A DNA stretch of 64,000 nucleotides from Drechmeria coniospora (lineage: Eukaryota; Ascomycota; Sordariomycetes; Hypocreales; Ophiocordycipitaceae): contig NC_054389.1 in assembly GCF_001625195.1 (NCBI RefSeq), forward strand, positions 12,334,520 through 12,398,519, given 5' to 3'. This document shows positions 40,718 to 52,465 of this stretch, one piece after another. A model generated the notes under the pieces. That model searched no databases. It saw nothing but the letters and a program-made list of their open reading frames with translations, and was not told the origin of the DNA. Each line of letters starts with the position of its first letter. Positions within the stretch are counted from its first letter, which is position 1. The translations under genes were made by a program, and so were the position numbers.

Positions 40718-42730
40718 TCAGCTAAGTGAAACCTTGCATTCGGATCGTTGTGTTACTCTTGGGTCGGACTCCGAAATGGCCATCAAAGTCACCTTGGCTT
40801 CCGACTGCGCATTAGCAGTCGCACCAACAGCAACGTTTATGTCCACACTTTGGCCAAATTTTGCAACTGCAAGTGCATTGGGCAATTCCACATGCCATCC
40901 AGATCCCTCGATTTCGACTTGTAGACGATATATCTCCGAACCCAAGTACGGAAGTAGTGGCTGTGGCGATGTCATTCCTGGTAAGTAGCTGCCGTTGTTT
41001 GTTAAGCTGAATGTGCAAAACAACGCAATGCCGGTTTCGGTTGGATACTTTATTGTATCTGGCTTGCCAGCGGTTAGGTTGATGGAGTGTGTACTCTTGG
41101 AAGTGTTGTTGAGCGGGCGCGCGCCGACAGTATAAGACAATATCCCGGCCTCATCCCGATACTTGTTCAGTATGTAAAAGTGAAGGCCATTTGATTCATC
41201 GAGATGGTCGAATTTGCTTCCCGACCGAGTGCCGGCATGGAACAAAGCATCGTTAAGTTGGCGGGCATCACCTAATGATACCATAACTGCAGTACCATTA
41301 GGGCGATGGAAGTCGATCAGATCAATATCTTGGGGATTCGCATCAACAGTCCATTGAAACGGATCCTGATTGCCGTTGTTCTTTGTCTTGCTAATCATAA
41401 CGCCCGCATCAGGCTGGAAAGAATCGGAGCCCATACGGTCAATTACCTCCATTTCATAGTTTTCATAGCCTCCACCATCGCAAAGCACGTCCGTGGAGAC
41501 GTTGCAAGCCGGTGAGAGATCGGCATCCAGTTCGATACGCAACCCCATCAGGTCTGCCACAACAGATCGAGCCGTGACATTGGCCACAATAGGTCCCAAG
41601 TTATTCAGCTCTTTTCTGGAAAGTCGTAGCATGGTTTCAGGGCCAGCAAGGCCGAGTTGTTGCTTATCGCGCATCGTATGCAGTGAGCCCATCGTCCCGC
41701 CTCCCTGGAGCGAGGGAATATGCCACGCGGAGTGGATTCCACCTGGGCCATTCGATGCACCGGAAGACATCATAGACCACGGCCCTGTATAATCTCTTTG
41801 CAGGGGGCTTGCATCCGGATTGGTAATGTAGTTGTCCATGATATTCAAGATATGACTCAACTCGTGCGCGTATACACCTAACCCTGACGTTTCGCACTGT
41901 TGAGTTGTCCCATTCCAGGCATTGGGCCAGACATTGGCTGCTGCCGCCCACGATGTCCATTGGTGGTTTCTAGTGCTCGCGTAATTTGGGAGGGAATTGT
42001 TCCCAGTTAGCTCTCGTGGCGGTCCAAAGGCGTCAGGTATCTCCTCCTTTGAGTTAAATTTCATCTCGCCAAATTCTCGCCATGTGGAATACTCATCCTC
42101 CCCAGCACCCAGAATGAAGACTAAATCGAACGAACTGGCGGCTTGCTTCCCAACATCGCTTTCCCACATGTCTATAGAGTCCTCTCTAGTGTCACCAACG
42201 CAGGGGGTCTCGCTTGGGTTCGGACAGGCCCCTTTGTTCATGTAGTAAAAATCGACGCCATACTGGAAGTAGTGTTTGGGCATGCGGTAAGGACCGAAAG
42301 CTTTCAAATCAACACCAAATCGACCGGCCGAGTCCTCCATCCAATATTCATGAAGAGTATGATTGTGATTGATTTTTGACGGCTTATTGAGTAGGTCGCG
42401 ATAGTAGTTTGGCACATCTTGCCTAGGCATATTTGCAACTAAAGGGAGAGGATTCCCAAAGAGTGTTGAGTTGGGCGGCAAGGTGACGGCAAACGGCCTA
42501 TCTTTGAAGTCGATAGTAACAAGGGCAATATTGAAGTTGCGAATGGACCCCTTTCGAGAAGGGTCGGCCCAGTTAGTACCCGGAGGTGCCTTATAGTCGG
42601 CCCAAGTCATATCCTCTGATTTAACCCATCTCTGAGGATCGAGAATATCAAACGGGTCTTTTAACTGTGCCCTTTTGAATACTCGGGAGGCGCATACGGC
42701 AGATGCCCCTAGGATTATTGTGAATAGCAT
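40718..42730 (-). CDS. Secreted M6-type metalloprotease
   Basis: An intronless frame of 670 aa. Residues 1-15 (MLFTIILGASAVCAS) are a signal peptide. The zinc site HELSH is at 289-293 within GLGVYAHELSHILNIMDNY. It is followed by a WSMMSSGASNGPGG block, the Met-turn region typical of M6 (immune inhibitor A-like) peptidases. The N-terminal part has FNIALVTIDFKDRPF and the HEYWMEDSAGRFGVDL block expected before the protease core. The C-terminal half is beta-rich, with eight or more N-glycosylation sequons over the whole protein. Family members are secreted, Zn-dependent proteases that degrade host or environmental proteins. The start at 42730 is the first ATG after the presumed promoter. No lesions were seen, although the flanks are gene-poor. 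Confidence 0.88.
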   Translation of the reverse strand: MLFTIILGASAVCASRVFKRAQLKDPFDILDPQRWVKSEDMTWADYKAPPGTNWADPSRKGSIRNFNIALVTIDFKDRPFAVTLPPNSTLFGNPLPLVANMPRQDVPNYYRDLLNKPSKINHNHTLHEYWMEDSAGRFGVDLKAFGPYRMPKHYFQYGVDFYYMNKGACPNPSETPCVGDTREDSIDMWESDVGKQAASSFDLVFILGAGEDEYSTWREFGEMKFNSKEEIPDAFGPPRELTGNNSLPNYASTRNHQWTSWAAAANVWPNAWNGTTQQCETSGLGVYAHELSHILNIMDNYITNPDASPLQRDYTGPWSMMSSGASNGPGGIHSAWHIPSLQGGGTMGSLHTMRDKQQLGLAGPETMLRLSRKELNNLGPIVANVTARSVVADLMGLRIELDADLSPACNVSTDVLCDGGGYENYEMEVIDRMGSDSFQPDAGVMISKTKNNGNQDPFQWTVDANPQDIDLIDFHRPNGTAVMVSLGDARQLNDALFHAGTRSGSKFDHLDESNGLHFYILNKYRDEAGILSYTVGARPLNNTSKSTHSINLTAGKPDTIKYPTETGIALFCTFSLTNNGSYLPGMTSPQPLLPYLGSEIYRLQVEIEGSGWHVELPNALAVAKFGQSVDINVAVGATANAQSEAKVTLMAISESDPRVTQRSECKVSLS

Positions 42731-44616
42731 AATGAGGGCAGTTGAATCTTGCTCAAGTCTGGATAATGGTAGGATTTACGAAAACGCCATAAACAGAAGG
42801 ACATGAGCGCCTATTTGTACTGGACATGGCTAGAAACTAAAAAGCATCGTGAACGAGAGCAAGATGTAAGGGAATGATGAGATCGATTGACCAACTGAAT
42901 TCCTGCATGGAATTATTTTGGTCCATAGTTATCATGAGACAGACTGGCTTGCGCCACCGATAGTAACCCAACTGATGTCGACAAACGGTAGGCCGCTTTG
43001 GTGACTCGACAATCATGCCCCCGCAACGCTAAGTTGCGGCGTCTATGCTCTAGGAGTATGCCGGACTCGCTAAATTATATGGAGTTTTACAGTGCTTCCA
43101 GATGGATACTTACTAGCAGGAACTGCTGTCTATTCATAGCTGGCTTAGTGCCACAAGGCAACCTATTAATAGGCCATGATTTGCAAACATTACTCGTTCA
43201 CAGTATGCGTCTCCAGCTTGGTCGGATATCTCGCGGAATGTTATTATTAGCATAGCCAATTGTAGTCTGCATCATGTATTTTATGATCATGTAGATAAAT
43301 GCATGGAGCTTTCCCCTCTCCGTTGTTTCATCTCGGAGAAGAACTGGTTGAATAATTTGATGCATTCAACTATAGGCTTCGGTTCAAGTGTCTGTACAGT
43401 CGCTTGTCCAGCCAGGGATTTCGAGCATCCCTGGGCAGCAGTTTCTGATGACTAAATACGCGACACCATAAAACTACAAGCCAGTACAGTGGCGATATGC
43501 CAAATCTTTCACGGCTGCAACCCTGTTGGCGTTATAATCCGTAGGACATTCATTGATGTTATGCAACGACAGATGATGAGACTACATGCGGAGACTAAGC
43601 TGAAATCTAAGTATCGCAATATGGCCAATATGCTTCTGGCCAAGTAAAGTGCCGATACACAGCATCAATTGCGGATTGCTAGGGGATGGAGGTTGTGGCT
43701 GTATAGGTCTACCAAAGGGCTGCTCGACTACAGCTAGATCAGCATAGTGACTTTTGGTTTTCATATCCTTCCTTGCCAGGAATAAGAGGCCCAAGTAGTG
43801 TTGCCGCTGCTATCTAGGATGCTTGGGCCACAAGACGTCGTCAATGCTCTCGTGCTGTTCGCAGAATTGACGACTAGTTGATGAAAGTAAACAAGGCATA
43901 ACTATGGGCTTGTTGTATGCTGATACTAAAAAGAATGAGCTCGCACGATCTCAGACTGAGTATAGATGGCATAAGCTCAATTTCTCCGCCGCTCATCAGT
44001 TGCATTAGCGAATCAAGTAGGCAATAGTAATCCAAGTCGGCTGGAGGGAACGGCTGCTGATATCAGTGCGACCAGAAATATAAAGCGGGCTCAGTGCAAC
44101 TCGCTGAAAGAGTGTAAAGCCAAATTGCCATGGCGAGGGCTGGAACAGTAGCGGTACTGTTGCCACCCTTGGCCAGGCCAGCGCACTCCTGTGGGAACAT
44201 GTGCGGATGGCCGTTCGGATGATGGGGTCCTTGAAGGAATGAGAGCCATTATAGACTGATTGACTTCACAGGAAGGGACGTAGATGTTCCAGGACTTAAT
44301 CTATGCATAACTCACTATGGGAAGGCAAGCGCAGAAGGCCGCGTTCTTCATCCAGATTAAGGAATTCGCTCTGGCATGTGTTGACGATATGATGTACACA
44401 GCACACTCGTTGACAGAGTTCACTGCCGTCAAAGCGATTACAATTCACCATATCGGCACAAGAAAAGCAGAGAATCCTATGAAACGTTCATTTTGCAAAG
44501 TCGGAAATTTACATGTACTCGTGCATCGCATCGCGGCAACGAGAGCCACAGTAACGTGAAGCATGAGATAGCTATGTCGAGCAAATGAATTGCGATTGTC
44601 CTTGTATGACTGTCGG
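42731..44616. other. No supported gene
   Basis: Short frames without recognisable content; includes the upstream region of the M6 protease gene. Confidence 0.4.
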
Positions 44617-45531
44617 TTAAAGCGTGATGGCTCCGCGCATCACCGGGACAGCGGTACCGGCGAGTTTGACGTCGTCGATGACAGAGTCCTTGAGGACAAT
44701 CTCGACCGACATCTGAGCTTCCTTGCCCATCTCGGCACCTTGGGTGATTACGAACTTGCGATTGGGAGTGTCTTGCTTATCTGCTACGGTGCTAACATAT
44801 GCGGCAAGGCAGCAGGAGGCCGAGCCGGTGGCGGGATCCTCGAATGTGCTGGTGAGCATTCTCGCGCGGAAAGACACGACGGCTTGGCCCTGTTCGTCCT
44901 TGGTCGAAGCTTGCCTGACGTAGTAGTATCTCCCGAGGAACCCCGTGCGACCTTTGTCCAGGAGGTCGTCGGCGGGAAGCTCCGCCTTGGGTTGCTCGAC
45001 ACTGGCGAGAAGCTCGAGCGACGGCAGCTCGACGAGAACGTAGTGCACCCCGCTGACGATGCTGAAGACGGGCGCGTCAAGCTCGAGACGACGGATCTGC
45101 TCGTCGGACGGGAGCTTGCTCTCCGCGAGAGACAGGTCCCGGACCTTCTTGGCGTGCATGTGGGCTTCGAACGGGAGGCTAAGCTGGACGACGCCTGGGG
45201 AGGTCTGCTTCACGGGGATGGGGCCGGCCTTGGTAACGATGGTATCGACGCCCTGGTCGAGCAGCGTGACGGCGGTACCAAGGGTCGGGTGGCCGGCAAA
45301 GGTCATCTCGGCCGTGGGCATGAAGATGTCAATGCGGCGCGTCTTGTTCGTCGCCGGGTCTTGGACATCGTGGAGGAAGACGGTTTCGGAGAGGTTGAAC
45401 TCGCGAGCGATGATCTGTTTCTGCTCCTGTGTAGGCTTGGTGCCCGTGGCGGGTATAGTTACGATGGCGAGCGTGTTGCCCCGGAAGCGCTTCTGAGTGA
45501 AGACGTCGACGGTAACGAAGGGAAGTTCCAT
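44617..45531 (-). CDS. PhzF-family isomerase/epimerase-like protein
   Basis: An intronless 304-aa frame of normal family length. It has the PhzF fold signatures: VDVFTQKRFRGNTLAIV at the N-terminus, AREFNLSETVF with the catalytic Glu at residue 49, and FAGHPTLGTA. The second-half mirror motif EDPATGSASCCLAAY is also present. PhzF enzymes isomerise dihydro-hydroxyanthranilate in bacterial phenazine synthesis; fungal members have unknown substrates. The diaminopimelate-epimerase-like two-lobed fold and a cytosolic site are expected; no signal peptide. Codon use is GC-rich compared with its AT-richer flanks. No phenazine-type genes lie nearby, so no pathway can be inferred. Confidence 0.9.
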   Translation of the reverse strand: MELPFVTVDVFTQKRFRGNTLAIVTIPATGTKPTQEQKQIIAREFNLSETVFLHDVQDPATNKTRRIDIFMPTAEMTFAGHPTLGTAVTLLDQGVDTIVTKAGPIPVKQTSPGVVQLSLPFEAHMHAKKVRDLSLAESKLPSDEQIRRLELDAPVFSIVSGVHYVLVELPSLELLASVEQPKAELPADDLLDKGRTGFLGRYYYVRQASTKDEQGQAVVSFRARMLTSTFEDPATGSASCCLAAYVSTVADKQDTPNRKFVITQGAEMGKEAQMSVEIVLKDSVIDDVKLAGTAVPVMRGAITL

Positions 45532-48500
45532 TGCGTTGCTGGGGTTGGGAGTGGGTGAGGGGAAACGAAGCGTGTTCCGGGATAACTCGTGTACGTCGTG
45601 CCTTGGCGATCAACAAGCTACGTCCTCGTGAGGTTATGCTTTGGTTGTTTATGCAGAGAGGATATCCTGTACGATTATGCTGCCGATCGCTTGACGAATC
45701 GAGAGAGCCGGATTCCGCAGCGACAGAGACTGATATATATGACGAATCTCTGGCAATTCATTACGAACATGCTCATGGCGGGAGTGCCGGTAAGCCGATG
45801 AATAGCGATGAACTTTGCCAGATCCAGTACACACCCAGTGTAACATCATACAGTGCACAAGTATTAGGTGTAACTCTCTGGCCACTCTGCGCTACAAGGC
45901 GCCATACAACCATGGCGCAACGGTAAACGCACTATTAGTTGATTGTTTCAGAACTGAGATGACTACTACAGATCCGGAGACAACTGAGACAACTGCTCCC
46001 ATGATATATTCCAGGTGTCTCACACGGCTCGGTAGTAACTACGAGGATTGTCGATTATACCTTGCCCGTTGTATATCCATGGTGATTGTTTCGTCAAGCT
46101 CGCGGTCACACGACACTCGCAACGCAGACTGTCGTAGACCTTGCCATCAGTAACACATGCAAGTACAGGACAAGTCGAGACATGGGCACCTAGTCATGCA
46201 ACTAACAAGGAATCTAACTGTAAGTCGCAGGTAGATGCGAATATTCCCTACCAACACAGATGGGCCTTCCTCGACCTGCAGGAATTGAGGAGTAGGCAAG
46301 TGTAATGTGTGCCCCCGAAGCCCCTAATCCATGTAGTGTGACCTCACAGTACGTCAGTATGACTCTAGTTTCTGCACTGTATACACACTTCCGCCATGCT
46401 CGAAGAGGTTTGAAAAGCATTGCCTGAAAAATTCTCTTATTCAATAAGGAATGTTGCGAGCTTTCCGACGGTCGAGACGGCGGCTGCGGTGGGGGATGGC
46501 GTCGCGGTAACCTTCGCTGCTTCCGCTAGCTTCATTGATCGATGGATTTGGAACCAAAGTCAGCCAATAAATCACATGTCATGATGCATTGAATCGTAAA
46601 AGGGCAAGATTACCATAACCGTGTACCGCTGCACAGGGCTGTTGGCATTTGTCCAGAGTGAGGGAGGAAAGCTCAGACATGTGGCAGGACATTTACTTGT
46701 TGACGGATACTACTTGACAACGTCGCTCGAAATCGCGAAAGCGTAGAGTACAGTTCTGTCAGGGGAGCTGCGTTGACACGATCAGAAACGGCAACGGAAT
46801 AATAACATTCGTTCCGTCCCAATCATCGATTGAGGTGGGACCTGAAACATTGCCAAACGCACCGAGGGGATGACGGACCCCATCATTACAGGTGGATTCT
46901 ACAAGAACTATCGCCAACCTTGTTTCCGGTTTTAAAGCGGACCAGGCGTAACGGCGGGAGTGAGATTGCCCCGAGTTCACATCAACTTCTTCAATGGGTA
47001 AGCGGCCCAACGGTTGAGCGGTGATGGCTTTGAGCCGTGAAACGCAGCAGCCCAAAGGTCGAGGCGCATTCAGGTTATTGGCGTGTGATGTTGTGCTAGA
47101 ACGAGCAGAGCATTTACACTTGTTCAAGACTCTTCTTTCCTGCCTCCTGCCTTATAGGTTCTCGATGCTTTCCCGGCACGTCCGTTTGTGTTGAGGCCGC
47201 TCCCTGCTCCTGCAGCGGTCCTCGGCCGCCTACGGCATGCCTTCCACGGCGGGCTATTATATTTACAGCTTGCCCGCTATGGTGAGCCCACGCCTGTAGC
47301 GAACTCGTGCCTGTCATGGCCTGCCTTCTGGAGCGGTAATCCGCGTGGTGGAAGCTCCTTGGTGCGATGGTGGGACCTCCTGTCCGTCGCGACCTTGAAG
47401 CTGCTGCGGGCTTCACTTAAAACCTACACAGAGCTGGCCTACTGGGGGAGCATGTGGCCGTGACGCACTCAGTAGCGATTGTGAGGGGTAACTTTACCCG
47501 TTGAGTGGGCAGGGGACGACCAGAAGCCAGTACCTGACCCAACGGTGCGACGGAGGCATATTTCCAATGGCGATGGCGAGCTTCTCGGCGGTAGTTTCGC
47601 CCGCAGGTCAACCTCTGCGGCTTCCTCAACGACGCCCTCGACATTTCTAGCTCATTCTGCGCTGGACGAACCGAGACATCACAGTGGGTGTATGGGGTAG
47701 CGAGGACGCCGTCTTCCACCTCTCAACTCTCTATCGTGAGTCGTCTCATACTGACGAGCGTCACAATCTCAGCTTTCATAAACGCGGCGTCTCGGGGTGC
47801 TAAAGATTTGCGGATACAGAAAGTACTGTAATTACTGTACATACATCTGAAGTAATAGTGAGTTTGTCGTACTGAGACGCTGCCCTGTCCTCTTGTTTGT
47901 AACAGCACGGGGACGCCGGGCTTTAGCTACCTTCTGTACCAATCGTCGCTAGCCGTTGTTTCTCAATTAGTAATAATGATCAGTTTTTTTTTTGACCGTA
48001 GGGGTGTTGGGCCACCGGCGTGTTGGGCCGCAGGGGTTCTTTGCTCCTGTGGGATTTTGGAATTCTGCCGAGTCGAACGCATCATGGCTGCGAGGACGGA
48101 TGGCTGAGTACATGTATTAGTTGTATGGTTGCAGGGGATTGACCTTGATGCTATCCTCCTCCGTGCTCAGTACTTGTGGAGTATTAAAACCCTTGCCGCC
48201 GTGGATATCCTATTGATACATCTGGCTGCCATGACTGCTCTAACTACTGGAGTACTGTAAGTATACACTTTTGCAACGTTCCGCGATGCTTACAGGGGTC
48301 CATTCAAGCTCGGGTATTAGGTACTAGAATGAGCAGCTTTACCAATATACACTTTGCTTTTCATGTACTTACAGTACTGTACTTAAAATGTAATAATTAT
48401 TACTTCTGCTTCAGCGGGTACTTTGGACGTCGATTCTTCGTAATTCTGCAAGGACAGTAACTACATGTACTGTAACACCTGCAGTACTTGTAGGCGTAAA

Positions 48501-50265
48501 CACGTACAGTATATGTACACTTAAACAGCGGAAAAATACCGCCAAGTCACGTTGACCTGTCTGACTATCCACCCACCCAGTCCTGGTTTTCCGTGTCCTC
48601 AGTGACGGATGAGACACTGCACAAAGTACTTCCACCTACTTGCATGCCCATTTACACCAAAGTACAACTATGTGTTCACGTACAAGTACTTCTAGAGTGA
48701 ATATTACGCAAGTAAGCAAACTAGATGACATGGAATCGGCTTGTATTGGTACAGGTAAGTGTACCGAGTTCCTACTCTGCAATTCCAAGGAATATTTTGT
48801 ATTATAATAGATGTTATTGTGTGTACTTATTGTCCGAGTGTGAGTCAACTGCCGTTACACTGGGGAATTGGCAATCGGCAGATGGTTTTTCCTGTCTTTG
48901 GTCTAATTACATGTATGCTGCTATCATTGGTCCTCGAGTAAGGAGTACTGGTAAAATAAATGTAACAAATAAACTTGGCGAAGAAGCCGGCCCCATCATT
49001 GGCATCTACGCCGTGTGCTCGAATCTACCAGTACATCATATAGGAAACACCCCTAGTTGTATTTTTACATACTTATAAGTAAGTACTTACTGCACAAGTA
49101 GTTGTACAGGTGTAAGTAAGTGCTCTAGTTGTAAGTACATGTAATACTCCGTGCACCTAAATGGACTTGGGCATCTTGCATATATTACTCCGTACTTGTA
49201 CTGTTCTTATCCGGCCGTACACAAGTAGCTAGCTGTATAGTGCTTGGGCCAAGATGCTGCTATGCCGCACGAAGGATCCCCTTCTTCCTTATCCCCGCTG
49301 GACTAATACCTCGTCGATAGATCCTCCAGTCCCACAATGGACCCATTCATGACCCAACTCTCTTGGAGTACTCTTTTTAACCACACCATCACCACCAAGC
49401 AGCTAAGTACATGTACATATACGAGTATTATTATCTCCTTGTACTACACCTACTTGTACAAGTAATAAATACATGTACATGTACATGTACTTGTAAGGAT
49501 GCCATAGAAATTGCGTGGCCTCATTGCTATATCGAGTCCAGAGTGTGTGCCGCAGACATCGAGATCCTTCTATATGCCGCGCTCCAACACGACCGGCTTG
49601 TGTCATTGTGTGCAGTGCGATTCCAGTATTATGCTTGCATCGGTAAAACCTAGTTGCACTGCCTTGGCGTGATTTTACGTACACTTGCCACAACGCTGAA
49701 TGCCTGTAGTACTTGTACCACTTGATTCGACAGTACTGGTCTTTTGCACAGTAGAGTAGAGCTGCCCGAACTTTGTTCTTCGGTGAGTAGCACGGTGCTA
49801 CTCATTGTACTTGTATATAGAGCGTAGTTGTAGACGCATGTACTTGCTTCTTTCTCGAGTATACAAGCAGGACACCTACACCTCAAGGTCAAGTACATGT
49901 ACAGTATGGGAATACTTACGTGTACACCAAGATGTACGGAGCTTTTGTGTCAAGCAATTGATCTACTGCACAAGATCCTGCTTGTGTGGCAGTATGACAT
50001 GTCTCCTTGTTGGAGACGGCAAACCAGTGACTTGCCATTGATGTGGAACAGGTGGAGTTGGCCACGAGGAATCAGGTGGGAGGGAGGAGGAGAGGAATCC
50101 CAAAAATACCCGTACTTGTGTGCATTACGTCCCAGTATTCACATCGAATCCGCCAGCGGCCCACCACTCGTCATAACCATTTGCCTTCCATTGAGACGGT
50201 AACCGGGTCCGTGGGACTGCTGCTTGTTGTCCACGGCGGTTGCCATCTCTCCCATAACCAAAACT
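45532..50265. other. 4.7-kb gene-poor stretch with GTAC-rich words
   Basis: No gene supported. A minus frame at 46759-47127 and a plus frame at 47188-47463 have no recognisable domains. From about 48240 to 49920 the words TACTTGTA, GTACATGTAC and AGTACT recur densely, for example at 49469-49495. A TTTTTTTTTT-type run lies near 47985-47994, followed by imperfect GTGTTGGGCC repeats (48004-48033). Confidence 0.45.
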
Positions 50266-50273
50266 TATATATA
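50266..50273 (+). promoter_or_regulatory. Probable TATA box of the secreted-protein gene
   Basis: TATATATA followed by a pyrimidine-rich leader, about 150 bp upstream of ATG 50425. Confidence 0.35.
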
Positions 50274-50424
50274 CCGGGGGTCATCCTCCCCGGTCGTCAT
50301 CCGGACACTACCTTGTTTGAGTATTCATCTGTCGTATTACTTCTTTCTACCTCTGTCCATATCCTACCTGTCTTTCACTCAACGGACTTATCAAAACGCC
50401 ATATTCCTGCCCACGGTCATTGCT

Positions 50425-51108
50425 ATGATTGCCTCGATCCTTGCCACCTCTCTCGTCGCCGGATTGGCCGTCGCCCTTCCCTCCGAGGCCAGCGATACAA
50501 GGGCATCCAATTGTTACGCCAAGTCGAAGAAGGCGAATTGGTGGACTGTCAGTAACTTTGCCTATTCGGTGTCGGACACATTTGCAACGCCCACCGATCG
50601 TACCTCATTGGGCTACATCAATTTTTCCCTCACCCATCCCGGCATCAACTACACGGCCGAGTGCTCTGCTCGGTTTACTGATGCGCAATCCGGTAATATA
50701 ACCGACTTTATTTACGGCAATACTACCTCGTGTAACCTTCCCGACAACGGAGACAAAGCTACATTCAAGTTTAGCAGTTCTTCTGGCGAACTTGAAATCA
50801 ATCATACCTGGACCTGCTCTGATTCCACAAGACGCTTCAAGGCAAGTGGTGTTGGTAAGCTCAACTGTGAAGAGAGCTTTGAGCACAACCGAGAATGGGA
50901 TGACAAAACCGTCTACTCCAATCGCCAAATTTCCTGCGCCCACAAGACCGTACATGCGCGGGTAAAGGAGATGCATAAGTTTGTTCCAGAGAAACAGGGT
51001 ATTACTGTTGAAATCGACGGCTCTGGGTTTATCGGTGATGTGATTGACTACATCGCAGGGAAACCTGAAGGCAAAGCGCCCGAGTGGGAGGAGGTGCAAC
51101 TCGAGTAG
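50425..51108 (+). CDS. Small secreted protein, possibly AA1-like/Alt a 1-related
   Basis: 227 aa from ATG 50425. The longer frame upstream (from 50224) includes the TATA box and leader, so this later Met is preferred. It begins a signal peptide (MIASILATSLVAGLAVALPS). The mature protein has ANWWTVSNFAYSVSDTF, a beta-rich core with N-glycosylation sites (NFSL, NYTA, NITD, NTTS, NHTW) and Cys residues at ECSA, SCNL, TCSD, NCEE and SCAH. The W..SNFxY opening and beta-strand pattern resemble AA1-like secreted fungal proteins. The match is weak. The C-terminus is acidic. Likely extracellular, perhaps in host contact; convergent with the next secreted protein. Confidence 0.65.
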   Translation: MIASILATSLVAGLAVALPSEASDTRASNCYAKSKKANWWTVSNFAYSVSDTFATPTDRTSLGYINFSLTHPGINYTAECSARFTDAQSGNITDFIYGNTTSCNLPDNGDKATFKFSSSSGELEINHTWTCSDSTRRFKASGVGKLNCEESFEHNREWDDKTVYSNRQISCAHKTVHARVKEMHKFVPEKQGITVEIDGSGFIGDVIDYIAGKPEGKAPEWEEVQLE

Positions 51109-51508
51109 TCCAAACTGGACACGGCAGCGCTGAGCTCTTTAAAAATTAAAAACGGGGGGGGGGTTTGCCGTTATTCTTCCTCTTGAAAAAAAGGCAATAT
51201 CAAGCCTCTTTTATCGTGTACAGGCAAGCAGAATGCTGGGGAAATCGAGCCTGTTTCGAGGATTCAGTGGACGAATAAAGCCCGCAACAGTCGAAAGGTT
51301 ATGCGGCCATGAATTTATGAAATGCTACACAACGAGCTGCCGAGGATTTGTTGCCGCTATATGCCGTAATATTAGAAATGAGATTTTTCGACATGAAGAT
51401 TAATACAATTAGCCAGTTCTTTGACGCTATGAGATCACGATCATGTCCTTTCGAAGCTTCAGGTAACTACTCGCGTAACCTGTCCCATTCCCGCCTGTCT
51501 CTACCGGT
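51109..51508. other. Intergenic region between convergent genes
   Basis: Contains a short poly-G tract near 51155-51163 and the 3' flanks of both secreted-protein genes. Nothing else seen. Confidence 0.4.
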
Positions 51509-52465
51509 TTAGTCCCTCCACAGAGCTTTGACATATACATGTGGCTCTCTCTTCGTTCTGGTGAGATTCTGAAGCGGAGTGCTGGTGAAAATGATGTGAA
51601 TGTGCGGAGAACCGTCCTCTTTCAGCACCGCCGTATTCAACTCGCACGGTACCTCGCGGTAGTGATCCCTGCTACGGCAGTTTTTGGCTGAGAACTGGAA
51701 CAGCTGATCGCATTTGCCATTCTTCGTCACCCATTCGGGCAATTTGTCTCGTGAAAGATGTTCCGGGTAGCCATGATAGTTCAGATATTCGCTTCGTCGT
51801 CTTTCGGTCTGCCGGAAACCATAGCATGCATCCTGGTCGGCATCGCAATGATGCGTCGGCTGAACACGGCAGGTGCCAGATACCATGGCATAAAACGACA
51901 AGGTCTCGATGGTGCAGTGATGGCCGGCGGCGCAACTACATTCGATCGAGACCTTCTTCGTCACTATTATCTGACGAGCTTTGTGCTCGCGTAGTTTGAC
52001 AGCGCCGTCCCCGGTGACTGAACTGATAACACCGGATTCCGGGGATATCGTCAACGCAGCCTGCCAACCTGGCGTAGTTGGCTCCAGCACGGCCGTCGAC
52101 TGTTTCATTCCGATTGTGGCAGCGCTGGTTTCGCCGTCGACGGGCTGGTACATTGAGAATGCATGATCCTCATTGCTCATGTCGCCAAAGGTCACATTGA
52201 CCACATTGGTCAGGACCCTGCGGTCGAAAAAATAAGTTGAGCGGCACGAAGCCCAGTTTCTTGCACATGAAGGCTCAGCTTTGGCGATACCGTCCTGGTG
52301 CGGCTCGTTGGAGGTGGTGTAAGTTGCATTGAGTGCTAACCCGTACTTCTCTATGAAGACGGCAACTTCGTTCTTTCTCGCCTCCTGAACGCTTTCAAAG
52401 AATGAACCTTCGTAGCAGCAGGCTCGGACGAAGAAAAGGACGAGGGTGAGGGCGGTGAAAACCAT
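51509..52465 (-). CDS. Secreted Cys-rich protein of unknown family
   Basis: 318 aa from ATG 52465 (the frame extends two codons further only with GTG). The start MVFTALTLVLFFVRACCYEG reads as a signal peptide. The mature protein carries about 12 Cys. Blocks include CARNWASCRSTYFFDRRVLTN, TISPESGVISSVTG, SIECSCAAGHHCTIETLSFY, TCRVQPTHHC and DACYGFRQTERRR. N-glycosylation sites are at NATY, NVTF and NLTR. No domain is recognised. The regular Cys spacing and single uninterrupted frame favour a real extracellular protein. It converges on the AA1-like gene; the pair sits alone in a gene-poor region, like accessory host-interaction genes. Confidence 0.62.
   Translation of the reverse strand: MVFTALTLVLFFVRACCYEGSFFESVQEARKNEVAVFIEKYGLALNATYTTSNEPHQDGIAKAEPSCARNWASCRSTYFFDRRVLTNVVNVTFGDMSNEDHAFSMYQPVDGETSAATIGMKQSTAVLEPTTPGWQAALTISPESGVISSVTGDGAVKLREHKARQIIVTKKVSIECSCAAGHHCTIETLSFYAMVSGTCRVQPTHHCDADQDACYGFRQTERRRSEYLNYHGYPEHLSRDKLPEWVTKNGKCDQLFQFSAKNCRSRDHYREVPCELNTAVLKEDGSPHIHIIFTSTPLQNLTRTKREPHVYVKALWRD

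Noticed and set aside
44590..45558. A 322-codon plus-strand frame
   Set aside because: Complete overlap with the PhzF-family gene on the other strand, whose motifs are clear.
48240..49920. CRISPR-like or satellite array
   Set aside because: The repeated words are short and irregularly spaced, with no repeat-spacer periodicity; the genome is also eukaryotic.
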